Source of the DNA: Klebsiella pneumoniae
GTDB lineage: Bacteria > Myxococcota_A > UBA9042
Length of the DNA: 40,363 bases
Assembly (NCBI GenBank): GCA_945889325.1
Contig: CAMDBH010000029.1
Location: forward strand, 1-40,363
Direction: 5' to 3'
This document shows, in pieces, positions 32,377 to 40,363 of this stretch. Each line of letters begins with the position of its first letter. The first letter of the stretch is position 1. The notes under the pieces are model-generated. The model was given only the letters and a program-made list of their open reading frames with translations. It was not told the origin of the DNA and made no database searches. Both the position numbers and the translations under genes were made by a program.

Positions 32377-32925
32377 CTAAAAATCCTCAATTTGGGCGAG
32401 CGCCCAAAGCTCCAAAAACTTCTGCCGCACCCACGGATGCAGGTCATCTGCCAGCGACTGCGGCAAAGCGGCGCTGCGCACCAATTCCTGCACGTCGACC
32501 AAATCTTTGCCACGGTGCGCCGCAACCATGCCCGAAGCCAGCTTTAATTCGATCCACAGCCCAATTGGCAACAGAGCGAACGGCTTACCGCGAATCGCCG
32601 TGGTTGTCGGATCTGGAAAGGCAATCGGCTTCGGCTTGTCGTCGCCTGGAAAGCGCCCGCTGCTCAACACATCGATGTGAACATTGTAGTCGGTATCGAG
32701 CAATTTACCTGTACCTGCAACGCGTTCCGCGTAACCATGGCCGAGATACTTCAGCTTGAACAGCTGTAAGTCAGCGTCGGTCATCACCAAGTCAACGTCG
32801 ACAGTAACCCGGCGGTGGCCATACTCGTTGAGCGCCATCGCGCCGATAATGGCGTAGGGCAGATTGTCGCGCTCCAAAATGTCGACCAGTTTGCGCATGG
32901 CTTGCTGTGCTTCAGATTGGCCCAC
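32377..32925 (-). CDS. Nucleotidyltransferase-fold protein
   Basis: A 182-residue protein of the polymerase-beta-like nucleotidyltransferase superfamily, similar to the AbiEii/MNT-type toxins and to uncharacterised 'nucleotidyl transferase' proteins. The core is YAIIGAMALNEYGHRR followed by VTVDVDLVM, giving the GxxA..R..T-D-x-D pattern with Asp43 and Asp45. Later features are KLASGMVAAHRGKDLVDVQEL, typical of the group. The start is decided by a near-perfect GGAGG (plus-strand 32932-32936) six bases before the GTG at 32925. The open frame reaches 33096 upstream but has no binding site there. No antitoxin gene is adjacent. Spacing to the fibre-like gene is 46 bases. Confidence 0.78.
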   Translation of the reverse strand: MGQSEAQQAMRKLVDILERDNLPYAIIGAMALNEYGHRRVTVDVDLVMTDADLQLFKLKYLGHGYAERVAGTGKLLDTDYNVHIDVLSSGRFPGDDKPKPIAFPDPTTTAIRGKPFALLPIGLWIELKLASGMVAAHRGKDLVDVQELVRSAALPQSLADDLHPWVRQKFLELWALAQIEDF

Positions 32926-33934
32926 CAAAAACCTCCAGCAATAGTCCAAGCTTGCTTGCGTGCGCGCCTGCGCCGCCGCAGAGCGCACGCCCGCGCCCCA
33001 GGTCCGATCGGCATGTGCGGCGGTGTCGCTCAGGACAATCTCCTCGCGGGGCGAGTAGGCGGAGCATATTTGGCCAAGTATCGGCTGCCAAAGCACTTTG
33101 CCTTAGCGGGCAGCCGCAGTATCGCAGACGCGGCGCGGGTGCGTCAAATGCTGGGCGGCGGCAGCCGCCGGTGCTTTGTTTGGATTTTTGAGTAGAAGTT
33201 AGTTTTGCCACATGGCAAATGTACGCTTTGCTGGCGCGCTGCGCTGGGCCGATTGACTTGCAGTCATATGGCCTTTGCCGTGCCGGCGGCTCCGCTGCGC
33301 GGCGCTTCGCCTTGCGGGCGGCTTTGAGCTGCGCATTGCTTTTGCCTCCGGCGGTTTTGCGCTGCGCGCGGCTGGCAGCAGCCCTTGCGGCGGCCAAGTT
33401 TGTGGTTTGCACGCCGTCTACCATAAAGGCTGCTACACGTCCGCGCAGCGGTGCTACCAAATACGTTACAGATCATAGCCTAAGCAACGCGGGCACGGAG
33501 GCCCGCGACTACCCCGGATTTGCGCCAATCCCCTTTCGCCGCCACTCGCCGACCGTCAGGATCCGACGGCGCCAGCCGTCGCCACGGTTAGGGAGCCGGG
33601 CGGCGTCGCCAATCCCCGCCTTTTCATTGCAGATATTTTCACATTTGCGCCGCCCGCTTTGCGCCGACTGTCAGAAACCGTTGCCGTGCGAAGCACGGTA
33701 ACGCAGCGGTTAAGGAGCCGCACGCGGGCGTCCCAACTCCATGATTTGAAACAAAAGCGCGCGGGGTGTCGGGGTGGCAGCGCTGGGCCACCCTGACCCG
33801 CCGACAGGCGGAAAGCTGTCACTGGAAATAAAGCGTTTTACTGTCGCGCGCCGAAGGCGCCCCAAAACTTGTACCTAAGCAGCCGCGCCGCTAGGCGCAA
33901 ACCCTGCTCGCACAAATGCAACCCGCGCGCAGCG
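32926..33934. other. Gene-free kilobase
   Basis: About 1 kb without a convincing gene. A 160-codon open frame at 33219-33701 lacks a Shine-Dalgarno and any recognisable fold, and its composition is that of intergenic DNA. The stretch is rich in GCGCGGCGCTTCGCC-like words and short hairpins, among them GCGGGC/GCCCGC at 33489-33506 and CCGCC/GGCGG at 33798-33811. No tRNA, ORI-like repeat or transposase remnant is seen. Confidence 0.6.
33489..33506. repeat. Small hairpin with ACGGAG loop
   Basis: GCGGGC (33489-33494) pairs with GCCCGC (33501-33506) around ACGGAG. The CGGAG loop is the same as in the hairpin at 16-30, with an unrelated stem. On the opposite strand it is preceded by GTAG, as in the composite elements at both window ends. 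Confidence 0.4.
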
Positions 33935-36820
33935 CTAAACGCATTGCGCTGGCGCGCAAAGCTTGGCCCCGGGCACCACGGCCCCCGTGGCATCCTTGGC
34001 AGGCACGCATTGGCTGCCGCCATCCTTACCTACGCAATCGGCATTGCCATTACAGCCCGGCGCGCAATGGCCGTACGGGTCGCCGACGTTGAGCGTGCTG
34101 CATTTGTAGTCGCTGTGGCAATGAAAGTCATAGTTGCAGGGCACGCAGCTCTTTTTCTTCAAACACAACGGGACAATGGCCGCTTTGGCCACCTCTTTGC
34201 GCGGAATTTGCTGGTGCTTCAAGTCGCAAACGGTGCCGTTGCCGCAATCGCTGTCGCTGTTGCACATGCCGGAGCAATAGCCAGTCTTTGCAGTGTCATA
34301 GGAACAAATCGTGCTCAAACATTCCAGCGGCGCGTTGGGATCGGCGCTAATCGTGCAGGCTTCACCGACTTTCTTGGTTTCGGTGACGTTCTTATTGGCG
34401 TCAGTCGGCAACTTCAAGCACAGGTATTCGACTTTGATATTGGCCTTGTCGGGCCCAAGCGACACCGTTTGCGGTCGACAAAATTCGGTCTTGTCCGCGC
34501 ATTTCTTGGTCACCGAGCAATCGGCCAGTGAGCTGCCGGGGTTGATAGGCCGACAAACCGGCATGTAGGTGCGGTTGGGTACATCAGCCAAGCCACTGTA
34601 AGCATTCCAGATCGAATCACAAATGGTCGGAAATTTCTGCTGCAGGCCCTTGCCCAAATCGATCATCACGCCGTCGCCGCAGGCACTTTGGCCGTCGCAC
34701 AGGCTGAAACAATTGCCTATTTGCGCTTGCGTGCCGTCACCCGCGGGGTAGTTGAAATAAAACAAACACATGTCCGACTTGCACAGCCAGTCACCGGCAT
34801 CGGCACCGCACTGCGCACCGGCTGGCAGCAACGCCACGGCATCGGTGATGCACATGCCGTCGTTGCCCACGCCCGCGACCGTGCCACCTTTGCCGTCGGC
34901 GATATCCGTGGTGTATTTCCACGCGCGGCAGATTTGGCCGCCCTTGCACTTCGCGTCGCCCAAACATGGCGTCGACAAACCCGCATCGGGCACACAGACG
35001 CCGGTCGCTGCTTCCACCGTGTAAGCCGGCGGATTGGCTTGCGGTTGCGTGTTGAACGGATACGACTGGGCGCCGCAGCGCATGCCGACCGCGCAATCGC
35101 TGTCTTGCGTACACACATTGCTGCAAAATCCCGATTGACAAAGTGTCGTATTTTCACATTGTTTGAGCGTGTTGCTGCTGTTGTTGGGGAACGGGTCGCA
35201 TGGCAAGCCCTTCTTGACGCCGCCGGCCAATTTGCGCGCGCAGGTGTTTTCCATCGCCGGCATTTTGACAATGGTCGGGTTGGTCGGATCGGGATCGCCT
35301 TTGGGATTGACCACTTGGTTGTAAGTCGGGTTGCAGTAGAAGTTGCCGTCGCTGCAGTCGCTGTCCAACGTGCACTTCTTGCCTTTGCAAATGCCAAATG
35401 TTTCGACGACATCGGTAAAAAGCTGTTGATTTTGTGCGCAATATTGGCCCGAACAGTCGGCGTCGGTCGCGCAACCCGCGCCCGTGCCCGCGCACTTGCC
35501 CGCAGCGCACGCGCCAGGCGTTGAGACGCAATCCTTGTCGGTCTTGCAAAAGCCCGTGCACTGGCCTTGGCAAAAATTGTTGGCGCAAATTGAAAGCGGC
35601 GTGCTGGTGCTGGAGCCGTTGTTGCAAATTTGGCCGGTGGTTGAACCGGGCTTACTGGCAGCGTTTTTGTATTTGGCGATGCAATGGGTGCTGTATTGGC
35701 CAAATATTCCAGCAAATCCGCAGGCTTCATCCGCTGGGCAATCGCTGTCGGCCTTGCACGGTTTGAAATCAGTGCCCGGCATGCAAATCGGAACGGGAGG
35801 CGCAAACTGCGCGCCCGGCGTGTCGACGCAGCGGAATTTGTCGCCAGCTGGGCCATTGGCCGCATTGCCGCAATCCACCGAGGGTCCCGCATCTTCGATG
35901 CCGTCGGGTCCGGGCTTGCCCGTGGCGTTGTTGACATTGTCGGTCTTGGTGCAGTCTTTGACCGAGCACACGCCTTGATCGAAAATACCCATGCCGATAA
36001 AGCAAAAATCGGAATCGCACTGGGCGTTGATGCAGACCAAATACGCCTGAACTTGGCTTTGCAGTTTGGGAAACGGGCAAGCGCCACTGGGGCCGCAGGC
36101 ATTGCCTAACGTCGTTTTGCCCGACGAGGCGACGCATTGATGGGTCGCCACGTCGCATTTCTTGCCGCCCGTGCATTGGCCGCAACTGCCCGAGCAACCG
36201 TTGACAAAACCACAGGTTGCGCCGGCATTGTCGCAGCAGATTTTGTTCTTATCGCCCGCATCGCCATCGCTTTTGGCGTCGGCGCTGCCACAGTCGGCGG
36301 GGCACGCGGAAGCTGTTTCCGGTGGCTCGCATTTGCCGTCGCCGCACACGGCGTTGCTGCCGGGTAGGCACTTTTGGTTGATGCCGCAAGTGCGCAAATC
36401 GGCTGCTTGTTTGCCCAACGCAATGGTGACCGGGGCGAAACAATTTTGCGCACAAGCGACGTCGGTGTCGCAGTTTTGCGCGCAAACCACGATCGATTGG
36501 CAAATGGCGTCGAAATGACAGGAAGTAAAATTGGCAAAGCATTTGGCTTTTAGGCAGGCGACTGCCGGATTGCTTTCAACATCGGTGACTTGATCGGAAG
36601 GCGAAGCATCGTCAATCACGCTGACTTCAATGAGCCCTTCGTCACCGATCGCGACGCCGTCCTTTGCATCGGATTTTGCGCCGGTGTCCGGCTTGCCGGC
36701 GCCATCGGCGACCACGTCGGCCGGTGCAGCGCCACCGCCGCCGCCGTTTGGCGCTGCGCCGCAAGCAGCCAAAACGGCCAAACAACTGAAAAGCAACGAT
36801 CGAGTTGATTTTGCTGACAT
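33935..36820 (-). CDS. Giant Cys-rich lipoprotein
   Basis: A 961-residue lipoprotein. The signal ends in VLAAC (Cys20), followed by a Gly-rich then acidic Asp/Ala linker (to about 75). The remainder is a chain of irregular disulfide modules with more than 80 cysteines: CDSDFC, CKADSDCPADEACG, CKTDKDCVSTPGAC, CATDADCSGQYC, CTLDSDCSDGNFYC, CTQDSDCAVGMRCG and CNSDSDCGNGTVC, the CxxDxDC type common in long myxococcal surface proteins. An early CGDGKCEPPETASACPADCG unit resembles the 'C-G-D-G-xC-xxxE' modules of the same lineage. GGAGA lies four bases before the ATG; the open frame upstream to 37072 is antisense to the divergent regulator. Likely an extended extracellular or outer-membrane protein. 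Function unknown. Confidence 0.82.
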   Translation of the reverse strand: MSAKSTRSLLFSCLAVLAACGAAPNGGGGGAAPADVVADGAGKPDTGAKSDAKDGVAIGDEGLIEVSVIDDASPSDQVTDVESNPAVACLKAKCFANFTSCHFDAICQSIVVCAQNCDTDVACAQNCFAPVTIALGKQAADLRTCGINQKCLPGSNAVCGDGKCEPPETASACPADCGSADAKSDGDAGDKNKICCDNAGATCGFVNGCSGSCGQCTGGKKCDVATHQCVASSGKTTLGNACGPSGACPFPKLQSQVQAYLVCINAQCDSDFCFIGMGIFDQGVCSVKDCTKTDNVNNATGKPGPDGIEDAGPSVDCGNAANGPAGDKFRCVDTPGAQFAPPVPICMPGTDFKPCKADSDCPADEACGFAGIFGQYSTHCIAKYKNAASKPGSTTGQICNNGSSTSTPLSICANNFCQGQCTGFCKTDKDCVSTPGACAAGKCAGTGAGCATDADCSGQYCAQNQQLFTDVVETFGICKGKKCTLDSDCSDGNFYCNPTYNQVVNPKGDPDPTNPTIVKMPAMENTCARKLAGGVKKGLPCDPFPNNSSNTLKQCENTTLCQSGFCSNVCTQDSDCAVGMRCGAQSYPFNTQPQANPPAYTVEAATGVCVPDAGLSTPCLGDAKCKGGQICRAWKYTTDIADGKGGTVAGVGNDGMCITDAVALLPAGAQCGADAGDWLCKSDMCLFYFNYPAGDGTQAQIGNCFSLCDGQSACGDGVMIDLGKGLQQKFPTICDSIWNAYSGLADVPNRTYMPVCRPINPGSSLADCSVTKKCADKTEFCRPQTVSLGPDKANIKVEYLCLKLPTDANKNVTETKKVGEACTISADPNAPLECLSTICSYDTAKTGYCSGMCNSDSDCGNGTVCDLKHQQIPRKEVAKAAIVPLCLKKKSCVPCNYDFHCHSDYKCSTLNVGDPYGHCAPGCNGNADCVGKDGGSQCVPAKDATGAVVPGAKLCAPAQCV

Positions 36821-36929
36821 GCGTCTCCGGTCGATGTTTGACAGGCCTGTTTGTGCGCTGGTTGCAACATAAATGCGCCGTTGCAGCATAGCCGTCCGCC
36901 ACATGCGGTGCAAGCTTGATCTGTGGCCC

Positions 36930-36957
36930 TTGCGTCCGCGCAACTTCGCGCTATTCT
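36930..36957 (+). promoter_or_regulatory. Candidate promoter of the HD-GYP gene
   Basis: TTGCGT (36930-36935) and TATTCT (36952-36957) are spaced by 16 bases in the divergent gap, with a short leader to the GGAGG at 36964. The -35 match is only moderate. Confidence 0.25.
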
Positions 36958-36973
36958 TGTTTTGGAGGTGTGC

Positions 36974-38554
36974 GTGGCAGGTCAAGCGAGAATTCTGGTC
37001 GTTGCCAATGATCCCGAGATATTGCAAGCCATCGCCGCCGTCGTTCAGCCGTTGGGCCTGTTGCTCCTCCACGCGTCGAGCGCCGAGGAAGTCGCGCAGC
37101 GCTTGCAGGATTTACGACCCGAACTGGTGATTATTGATGCCGATGCCCCGCTGTGCCGCGAGCCTGAGCGCGTGCGCGACTGCTTGCCGGAAACGCCATC
37201 GCTGCGCACACAAACGCTGTTGTTGGTGCGCGCCGATGATTCGCTGCGCGAAGAGCTGTGCAAAGCGACCCGCGCCGACGATTTGATCGACAAACCTTTT
37301 GATACCTTGGACATGCAGGTGCGCGTGCGCACGCTTGTGCGCGTGCAGCGCTTGACCGCGCAGGCGTTGCGCGATCGCGATGCGTTGAATGCGCTGTTTG
37401 ACCTGTCGACTTTTACCCAGAGCTATTCAAATACCGATGAAGTTTTGCAGGCTTTGACACGGCGTGTCGCGGAATGGACGGCGCTGGCGCACGTTGTGGT
37501 CACGCTGGGTCCGGCGGCACAACCGCGCATCGCCGCTGAAACCCATCGCAAAAATGGCTATGGTTACGCGACGACCGGCCAGGGGCGCTCGCTCGTCGAT
37601 CGGCGTCACGCCGAACTGGTCAACCAAGGCGAAATGATCCTGATTGCCGAAGCGGACGGCGTGCTCGGCGGCGAAAATCCTGCGACGTTGCCGTATGTTG
37701 GCTTGCCTTTGCAAAGTCAGCAGGTCAAGCACCAAGGCGCCGAAGTCTTGGGCGCTCTGCACGCGTGGGGTGACGGCGAGTTGCCCAGCGGTGCGACGCT
37801 GCGCATGCTCAAGGCCGCCGCCGAGCGAATTTCGACAGAGATTCAATTGCATACCTCCAATCGCCGCTTGGAAGAAATGGTCGAGGAGCGCACGGCGGAT
37901 CTCACGGCGGCGCTGGACCGTTTGCGGGCGGTCAACTCGCAACTGCTTGAAGCCAGTCGGGATACCGTGATGCGGTTGGCGCGCGCGGCGGAATACCGTG
38001 ACGGCGATACCGGTGAGCACGTCGAACGGATGTCGAGCTACGCGCAAGTGCTGGCGCGACAGATCGGTTTGCCGCCCGAGGATCAGGCGCTGATCAAGTT
38101 GGCAGCGCCGATGCACGATGTCGGCAAAATCGGCATTCGCGATAGCATTTTGCTCAAGCAGGGGCGCTTGACGGCCGAAGAATGGGTGCAAATGAAGGAG
38201 CACCCGACCATTGGCGCAAAGATTTTGAGTGGTTCGCGCTCCAAATTGTTGCAAATGGCCGAACAGATCGCGGTGTCGCACCATGAAAAATGGGATGGCA
38301 CGGGCTATCCGCAAGCGCAGGTTGGCGAGGATATTCCCCTTGTGGGCCGCATTGTTGCGCTGGCCGATGTGTTTGACGCGCTGACGACACCGCGGGTGTA
38401 CAAAGACGCTTGGAGCGTGGACGACGCGGTGCAGCACATTCAGCGCGAACGGGGAAAACACTTTGATCCCGCGGTCGTCAACGCGTTTGAGCAATGCTTG
38501 GACCGCCTGCTCGCTGTGCGGGCCGCCTACTTGGACGATCGCCCGAGGGTTTGA
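36974..38554 (+). CDS. Response regulator with HD-GYP c-di-GMP phosphodiesterase domain
   Basis: A 526-residue cytosolic regulator of the RpfG type. A receiver domain (1-120) has Asp13, phospho-acceptor Asp55 in VIIDADAP and Lys107 in DKPF, but Asn12 replaces the first acidic residue. A GAF-like linker (about 140-300) and a short helix precede an HD-GYP domain (about 325-500): His381-Asp382 in MHDVGKIG, EHPTIGAKIL, SHHEKWDGTGYP with Gly444-Tyr445-Pro446, and LADVFDALT. The motifs are complete, so it should hydrolyse cyclic di-GMP. The GTG at 36974 is decided by GGAGG (36964-36968) five bases upstream. It overlaps the following lipoprotein gene by one base. No partner kinase is in view. Confidence 0.93.
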   Translation: MAGQARILVVANDPEILQAIAAVVQPLGLLLLHASSAEEVAQRLQDLRPELVIIDADAPLCREPERVRDCLPETPSLRTQTLLLVRADDSLREELCKATRADDLIDKPFDTLDMQVRVRTLVRVQRLTAQALRDRDALNALFDLSTFTQSYSNTDEVLQALTRRVAEWTALAHVVVTLGPAAQPRIAAETHRKNGYGYATTGQGRSLVDRRHAELVNQGEMILIAEADGVLGGENPATLPYVGLPLQSQQVKHQGAEVLGALHAWGDGELPSGATLRMLKAAAERISTEIQLHTSNRRLEEMVEERTADLTAALDRLRAVNSQLLEASRDTVMRLARAAEYRDGDTGEHVERMSSYAQVLARQIGLPPEDQALIKLAAPMHDVGKIGIRDSILLKQGRLTAEEWVQMKEHPTIGAKILSGSRSKLLQMAEQIAVSHHEKWDGTGYPQAQVGEDIPLVGRIVALADVFDALTTPRVYKDAWSVDDAVQHIQRERGKHFDPAVVNAFEQCLDRLLAVRAAYLDDRPRV

Positions 38555-39180
38555 TGCGTTTGGTCGCACTTTTGGCTCTTCTGACACTTGTTGCCTGCAG
38601 CCGCGCGCCGGATCCTGCGCCGCAACCGCCGTCCCCCGTTGCCAAAGCGCACAAAGCACCAGAAGTTGCAGCGCCTTCGGCCGCATCGCTGCCCATTGAA
38701 ATCACCGCAGGCGCGATCGGCGGTTGCGGCATGTCGTGCTCGACGCCTGAAGTGGCGACCGTGTATTTCTTTGATTCTCTCAAAAGTGAAAATATTGCGG
38801 CGGCTTTGCGCAGCAGAATCGACCCATCGCGCTTTGCCGTCAACGATCACCGCATCGGCCCCAACCGCGCCGAATTTGAAGATTGGCTTGCTACTTGGCC
38901 CAGTTGGACGCGGCGCTCCGCCGACCCAAGCGGCCTCGTGCGGGCGCGGGCGTCGGGCATCGCCTTGCGGCGCGATCCAGAGAATGCCCCTGAATTCATT
39001 GTGTTGTATCGTCACCCTCAGTTTCCGGGCGACCTCTCTGTGCCGCGCTGGCGTTTTCGCTTTGCGCTGCGCGGCAAGGAATGGCTGCTGATCGCGTTGG
39101 ACGATCGCGAACCGGCCCCAGTGCCAGCGGGCGCTGCAGTGACGCCAACGGCCGCTGCAACGCCTACAATTCCACAGTAA
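38554..39180 (+). CDS. Lipoprotein of unknown function
   Basis: A 208-residue lipoprotein. The signal MRLVALLALLTLVAC has a textbook lipobox with Cys15. A Pro/Ala linker (about 20-50) precedes a compact domain with GGCGMSC near residue 60, VYFFDSLKSENI, PSWTRRSADPSG and WRFRFALRGKEWLLIALDD, then a Pro/Ala/Thr tail. No known family is recognised. The shape, a small alpha/beta domain with two paired strands near the end, resembles nuclear-transport-factor-like folds, but this is only an impression. The ATG overlaps the regulator's TGA (TGATG), with GAGGG five bases before it, so translation is coupled; it may belong to the pathway controlled by the HD-GYP protein. Confidence 0.7.
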   Translation: MRLVALLALLTLVACSRAPDPAPQPPSPVAKAHKAPEVAAPSAASLPIEITAGAIGGCGMSCSTPEVATVYFFDSLKSENIAAALRSRIDPSRFAVNDHRIGPNRAEFEDWLATWPSWTRRSADPSGLVRARASGIALRRDPENAPEFIVLYRHPQFPGDLSVPRWRFRFALRGKEWLLIALDDREPAPVPAGAAVTPTAAATPTIPQ

Positions 39181-39185
39181 TTTTG

Positions 39186-40040
39186 TTATTTGGCCTTGCG
39201 CGGCGCGCGTTGTGGCACCCGCGGCGCCGCCCGCGGAGGCACGACTTGCGCGGCTAGCGCGCGCGAGCGTTCGGTTTGCTGCGGCAGGCTGGCCGTTTTG
39301 GCGCGATCGTGCTGTTTGGGTTCTGTGCGGTGGCGGCGATCGAGATCCGGTGGGATATTGCCGCCGTCTTCCTGAATCATTTTGCGAAAATCCGCCGGAA
39401 CGCCGGCTTTGAAAATGGTATGCACGCCGGTCACGGGATGGGCAAATTCCAAAGAACGCGCGTGCAACATGACCCGCTTGGCCAGCCGCGCCACCAGATT
39501 GCCGCCGTAGAGGAAATCGCCACAGATGGGCGAACCCGTAGCGGCCAAGGCAACTCGCACCTGATGTTTGCGACCTTGTTCAGGAATCACGCGCACAAGC
39601 CCAAAACGCCGCCCGCGCGCCAGCACTTCGATCTCACTGTCGGCCTGCACGCCGTCTTCCGGCACGACTTGCATAAACTCGCCGCCGCCCAAGCGTTTTG
39701 GGCGCATCTGCAACTCGGTCCGCTGCCAGCGCAACGCAGGCACCGGCGATGTCAAAGCCAAATAGACTTTGAGCACCTTGCGGTCGCGAAACATTTCGCC
39801 CATTTTCCCAGCAATTTCAGAACTATAAGCCAGCACCAACACGCCCGACGTGTCCTTGTCCAGCCGGTGCACCAAATGCACCCGATCCGCCTCGCGCCCG
39901 GCCGCGGTTTCGCGTTCGCGCAGCCAGCGCAGCGCCGACGGCACTTCTTCCGCCCCGTGCGACAGCAAGCCGCCCGGCTTGTCCAGCGCAATCAAGTACG
40001 CATCTTCATGCAGGATATGTGGTTTGATGGCTGGGGGCAT
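39186..40040 (-). CDS. RluA-family pseudouridine synthase
   Basis: A 284-residue rRNA/tRNA pseudouridine synthase. The catalytic motif HRLDKDTSG puts the nucleophilic Asp at residue 61. Other family marks are IALDKPGGLLSH, KVYLALT, GLVRVIPEQGRKHQVRVAL and ICGDFLYGG. There is no N-terminal S4 domain, as in the RluA/RluC-short and TruC groups, so the target uridine cannot be told. The C-terminal 50 residues are Pro/Arg/Ala-rich, unusual for the family, and may be an RNA-contacting tail. GGTGGA lies five bases before the ATG. It converges with the lipoprotein gene, five bases apart. Confidence 0.92.
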   Translation of the reverse strand: MPPAIKPHILHEDAYLIALDKPGGLLSHGAEEVPSALRWLRERETAAGREADRVHLVHRLDKDTSGVLVLAYSSEIAGKMGEMFRDRKVLKVYLALTSPVPALRWQRTELQMRPKRLGGGEFMQVVPEDGVQADSEIEVLARGRRFGLVRVIPEQGRKHQVRVALAATGSPICGDFLYGGNLVARLAKRVMLHARSLEFAHPVTGVHTIFKAGVPADFRKMIQEDGGNIPPDLDRRHRTEPKQHDRAKTASLPQQTERSRALAAQVVPPRAAPRVPQRAPRKAK

Positions 40041-40156
40041 TTGTGTCCACCGAAGGCCGTGTGGCTAAAAGCCACCGGCAACATCTACAAAGCCCAGCCA
40101 ACGCTCGGCTGGAACAGTCTAAAATCAGAAGATAAACCTGCCCTGCACGCCGAAAT

Positions 40157-40194
40157 GGGGGGGGGGGAAAGGGGGGGGCCGGGGGGGCGGGGCC
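40157..40194 (+). repeat. G-run tract, G-quadruplex candidate
   Basis: Runs of 11, 8, 7 and 4 G residues are separated by AAA, CC and C. Four runs with such short loops can form a quadruplex, about 115 bases upstream of the pseudouridine-synthase start. An assembly or sequencing error in the homopolymers is possible. Confidence 0.6.
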
Positions 40195-40281
40195 CATTCG
40201 CGATAACTTAAGAAACCGCCTATGTTTGAGCCCATGCAGCGCTGGCAATAACTCTTCTAATTTCAAGCCATTCGCTAATCG

Positions 40282-40339
40282 GCGCGGCGACAAGATCGCC
40301 GCGCTACCGGTCAAGAAGTCCTCCGTTTCACTCCGGACT
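40282..40339 (-). repeat. Composite double-hairpin element, right copy
   Basis: Read on the minus strand: AGTCC/GGACT (40317-40321 with 40335-40339) around a loop that contains CGGAG, then GTAGCG (40302-40307), then a 9-bp perfect stem GCGCGGCGA/TCGCCGCGC (40282-40290 with 40296-40304) around CAAGA. Order and spacer words match the element at 16-62, in opposite orientation; the stems differ. Confidence 0.45.
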
Positions 40340-40363
40340 GGGCGCGATGTTTGTGGCTGAATT

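Larger units (their letters stand above)
40041..40363. other. Gene-free right end
   Basis: No coding region is supported. It holds a G-rich tract (40157-40194) and a double-hairpin element (40282-40339). The window ends inside this intergenic stretch. Confidence 0.6.

Noticed and set aside
33219-33701. 160-codon plus-strand frame in the gene-free kilobase
   Set aside because: No ribosome binding site, no fold or homology, low-complexity composition.
33700-33770. tRNA-like impression around GCAGCGGTTAAGGAGCC
   Set aside because: No acceptor stem, anticodon arm or T-loop can be built.
34717-36102. 461-codon minus-strand open frame
   Set aside because: Frame-shifted shadow of the giant Cys-rich lipoprotein, rich in Arg/Ala/Ser without domain.
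37427-38686. 419-codon minus-strand open frame
   Set aside because: Antisense to a complete HD-GYP protein.
39276-40211. 311-codon plus-strand open frame
   Set aside because: Antisense to the RluA-type synthase; His/Arg-rich shadow, crosses the G-run tract.

Overview
The window is chromosomal DNA from a diderm bacterium, most likely a myxococcote or a close 'deltaproteobacterial' relative; this is inferred from gene content alone. The pointers are the many lipoproteins with long Asp/Ala-rich linkers after the lipobox, the Cys-rich CDDGNxCTxDxC modules, a Cys-rich lipoprotein family typical of Myxococcota, outer-membrane barrels, and an unusual set of Hsp70 and radical-SAM genes. Base composition is GC-rich. 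There is no rRNA, tRNA, CRISPR array, phage module or insertion sequence.

Layout. 1-3044 (+): an outer-membrane barrel closed by a strong intrinsic terminator, then a SurA/PpiC-type foldase lipoprotein. 3054-6449 (-): an operon of a lipoprotein-like methyltransferase, a lamin-tail-domain lipoprotein, ribulose-phosphate 3-epimerase (rpe) and an aldo/keto reductase. 6576-13728 (+): a two-module radical-SAM protein followed by a compact non-canonical chaperone set (GrpE-like, Hsp70, large helical protein, J-like protein lacking HPD). 13913-14533 (+): a Uma2-family nuclease. 14530-16517 (-): a thioredoxin-fold ferredoxin-like protein, a 58-bp perfect palindrome, a LolA-like periplasmic protein and a tandem-duplicated AdoMet decarboxylase; a second barrel (16596-18125, +) diverges from them. 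18156-23396: a methyltransferase, a CAP-domain lipoprotein, a small Cys-rich lipoprotein, a myxococcal Cys-rich lipoprotein and a methyltransferase-TPR protein.

The centrepiece is 23578-30495 (+): three tandem, translationally linked lipoproteins. Each has an Asp/Ala-rich linker, a Cys-rich stalk, seven 51-residue propeller repeats and a Cys-rich cap. At DNA level the repeats keep a period of 153 bp. Opposite lie a secreted protein with phage-fibre-like repeats and a LamG-like end (30498-32330) and a nucleotidyltransferase-fold protein. After about 1 kb without genes come a 961-residue Cys-rich lipoprotein (-), a receiver/HD-GYP regulator with a coupled lipoprotein (+), and an RluA-type pseudouridine synthase (-).

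Most of the window is devoted to the cell envelope and its surface, with housekeeping genes (rpe, AdoMet decarboxylase, pseudouridine synthase, foldase) scattered between. Related hairpin elements in opposite orientation sit at the two ends of the window.
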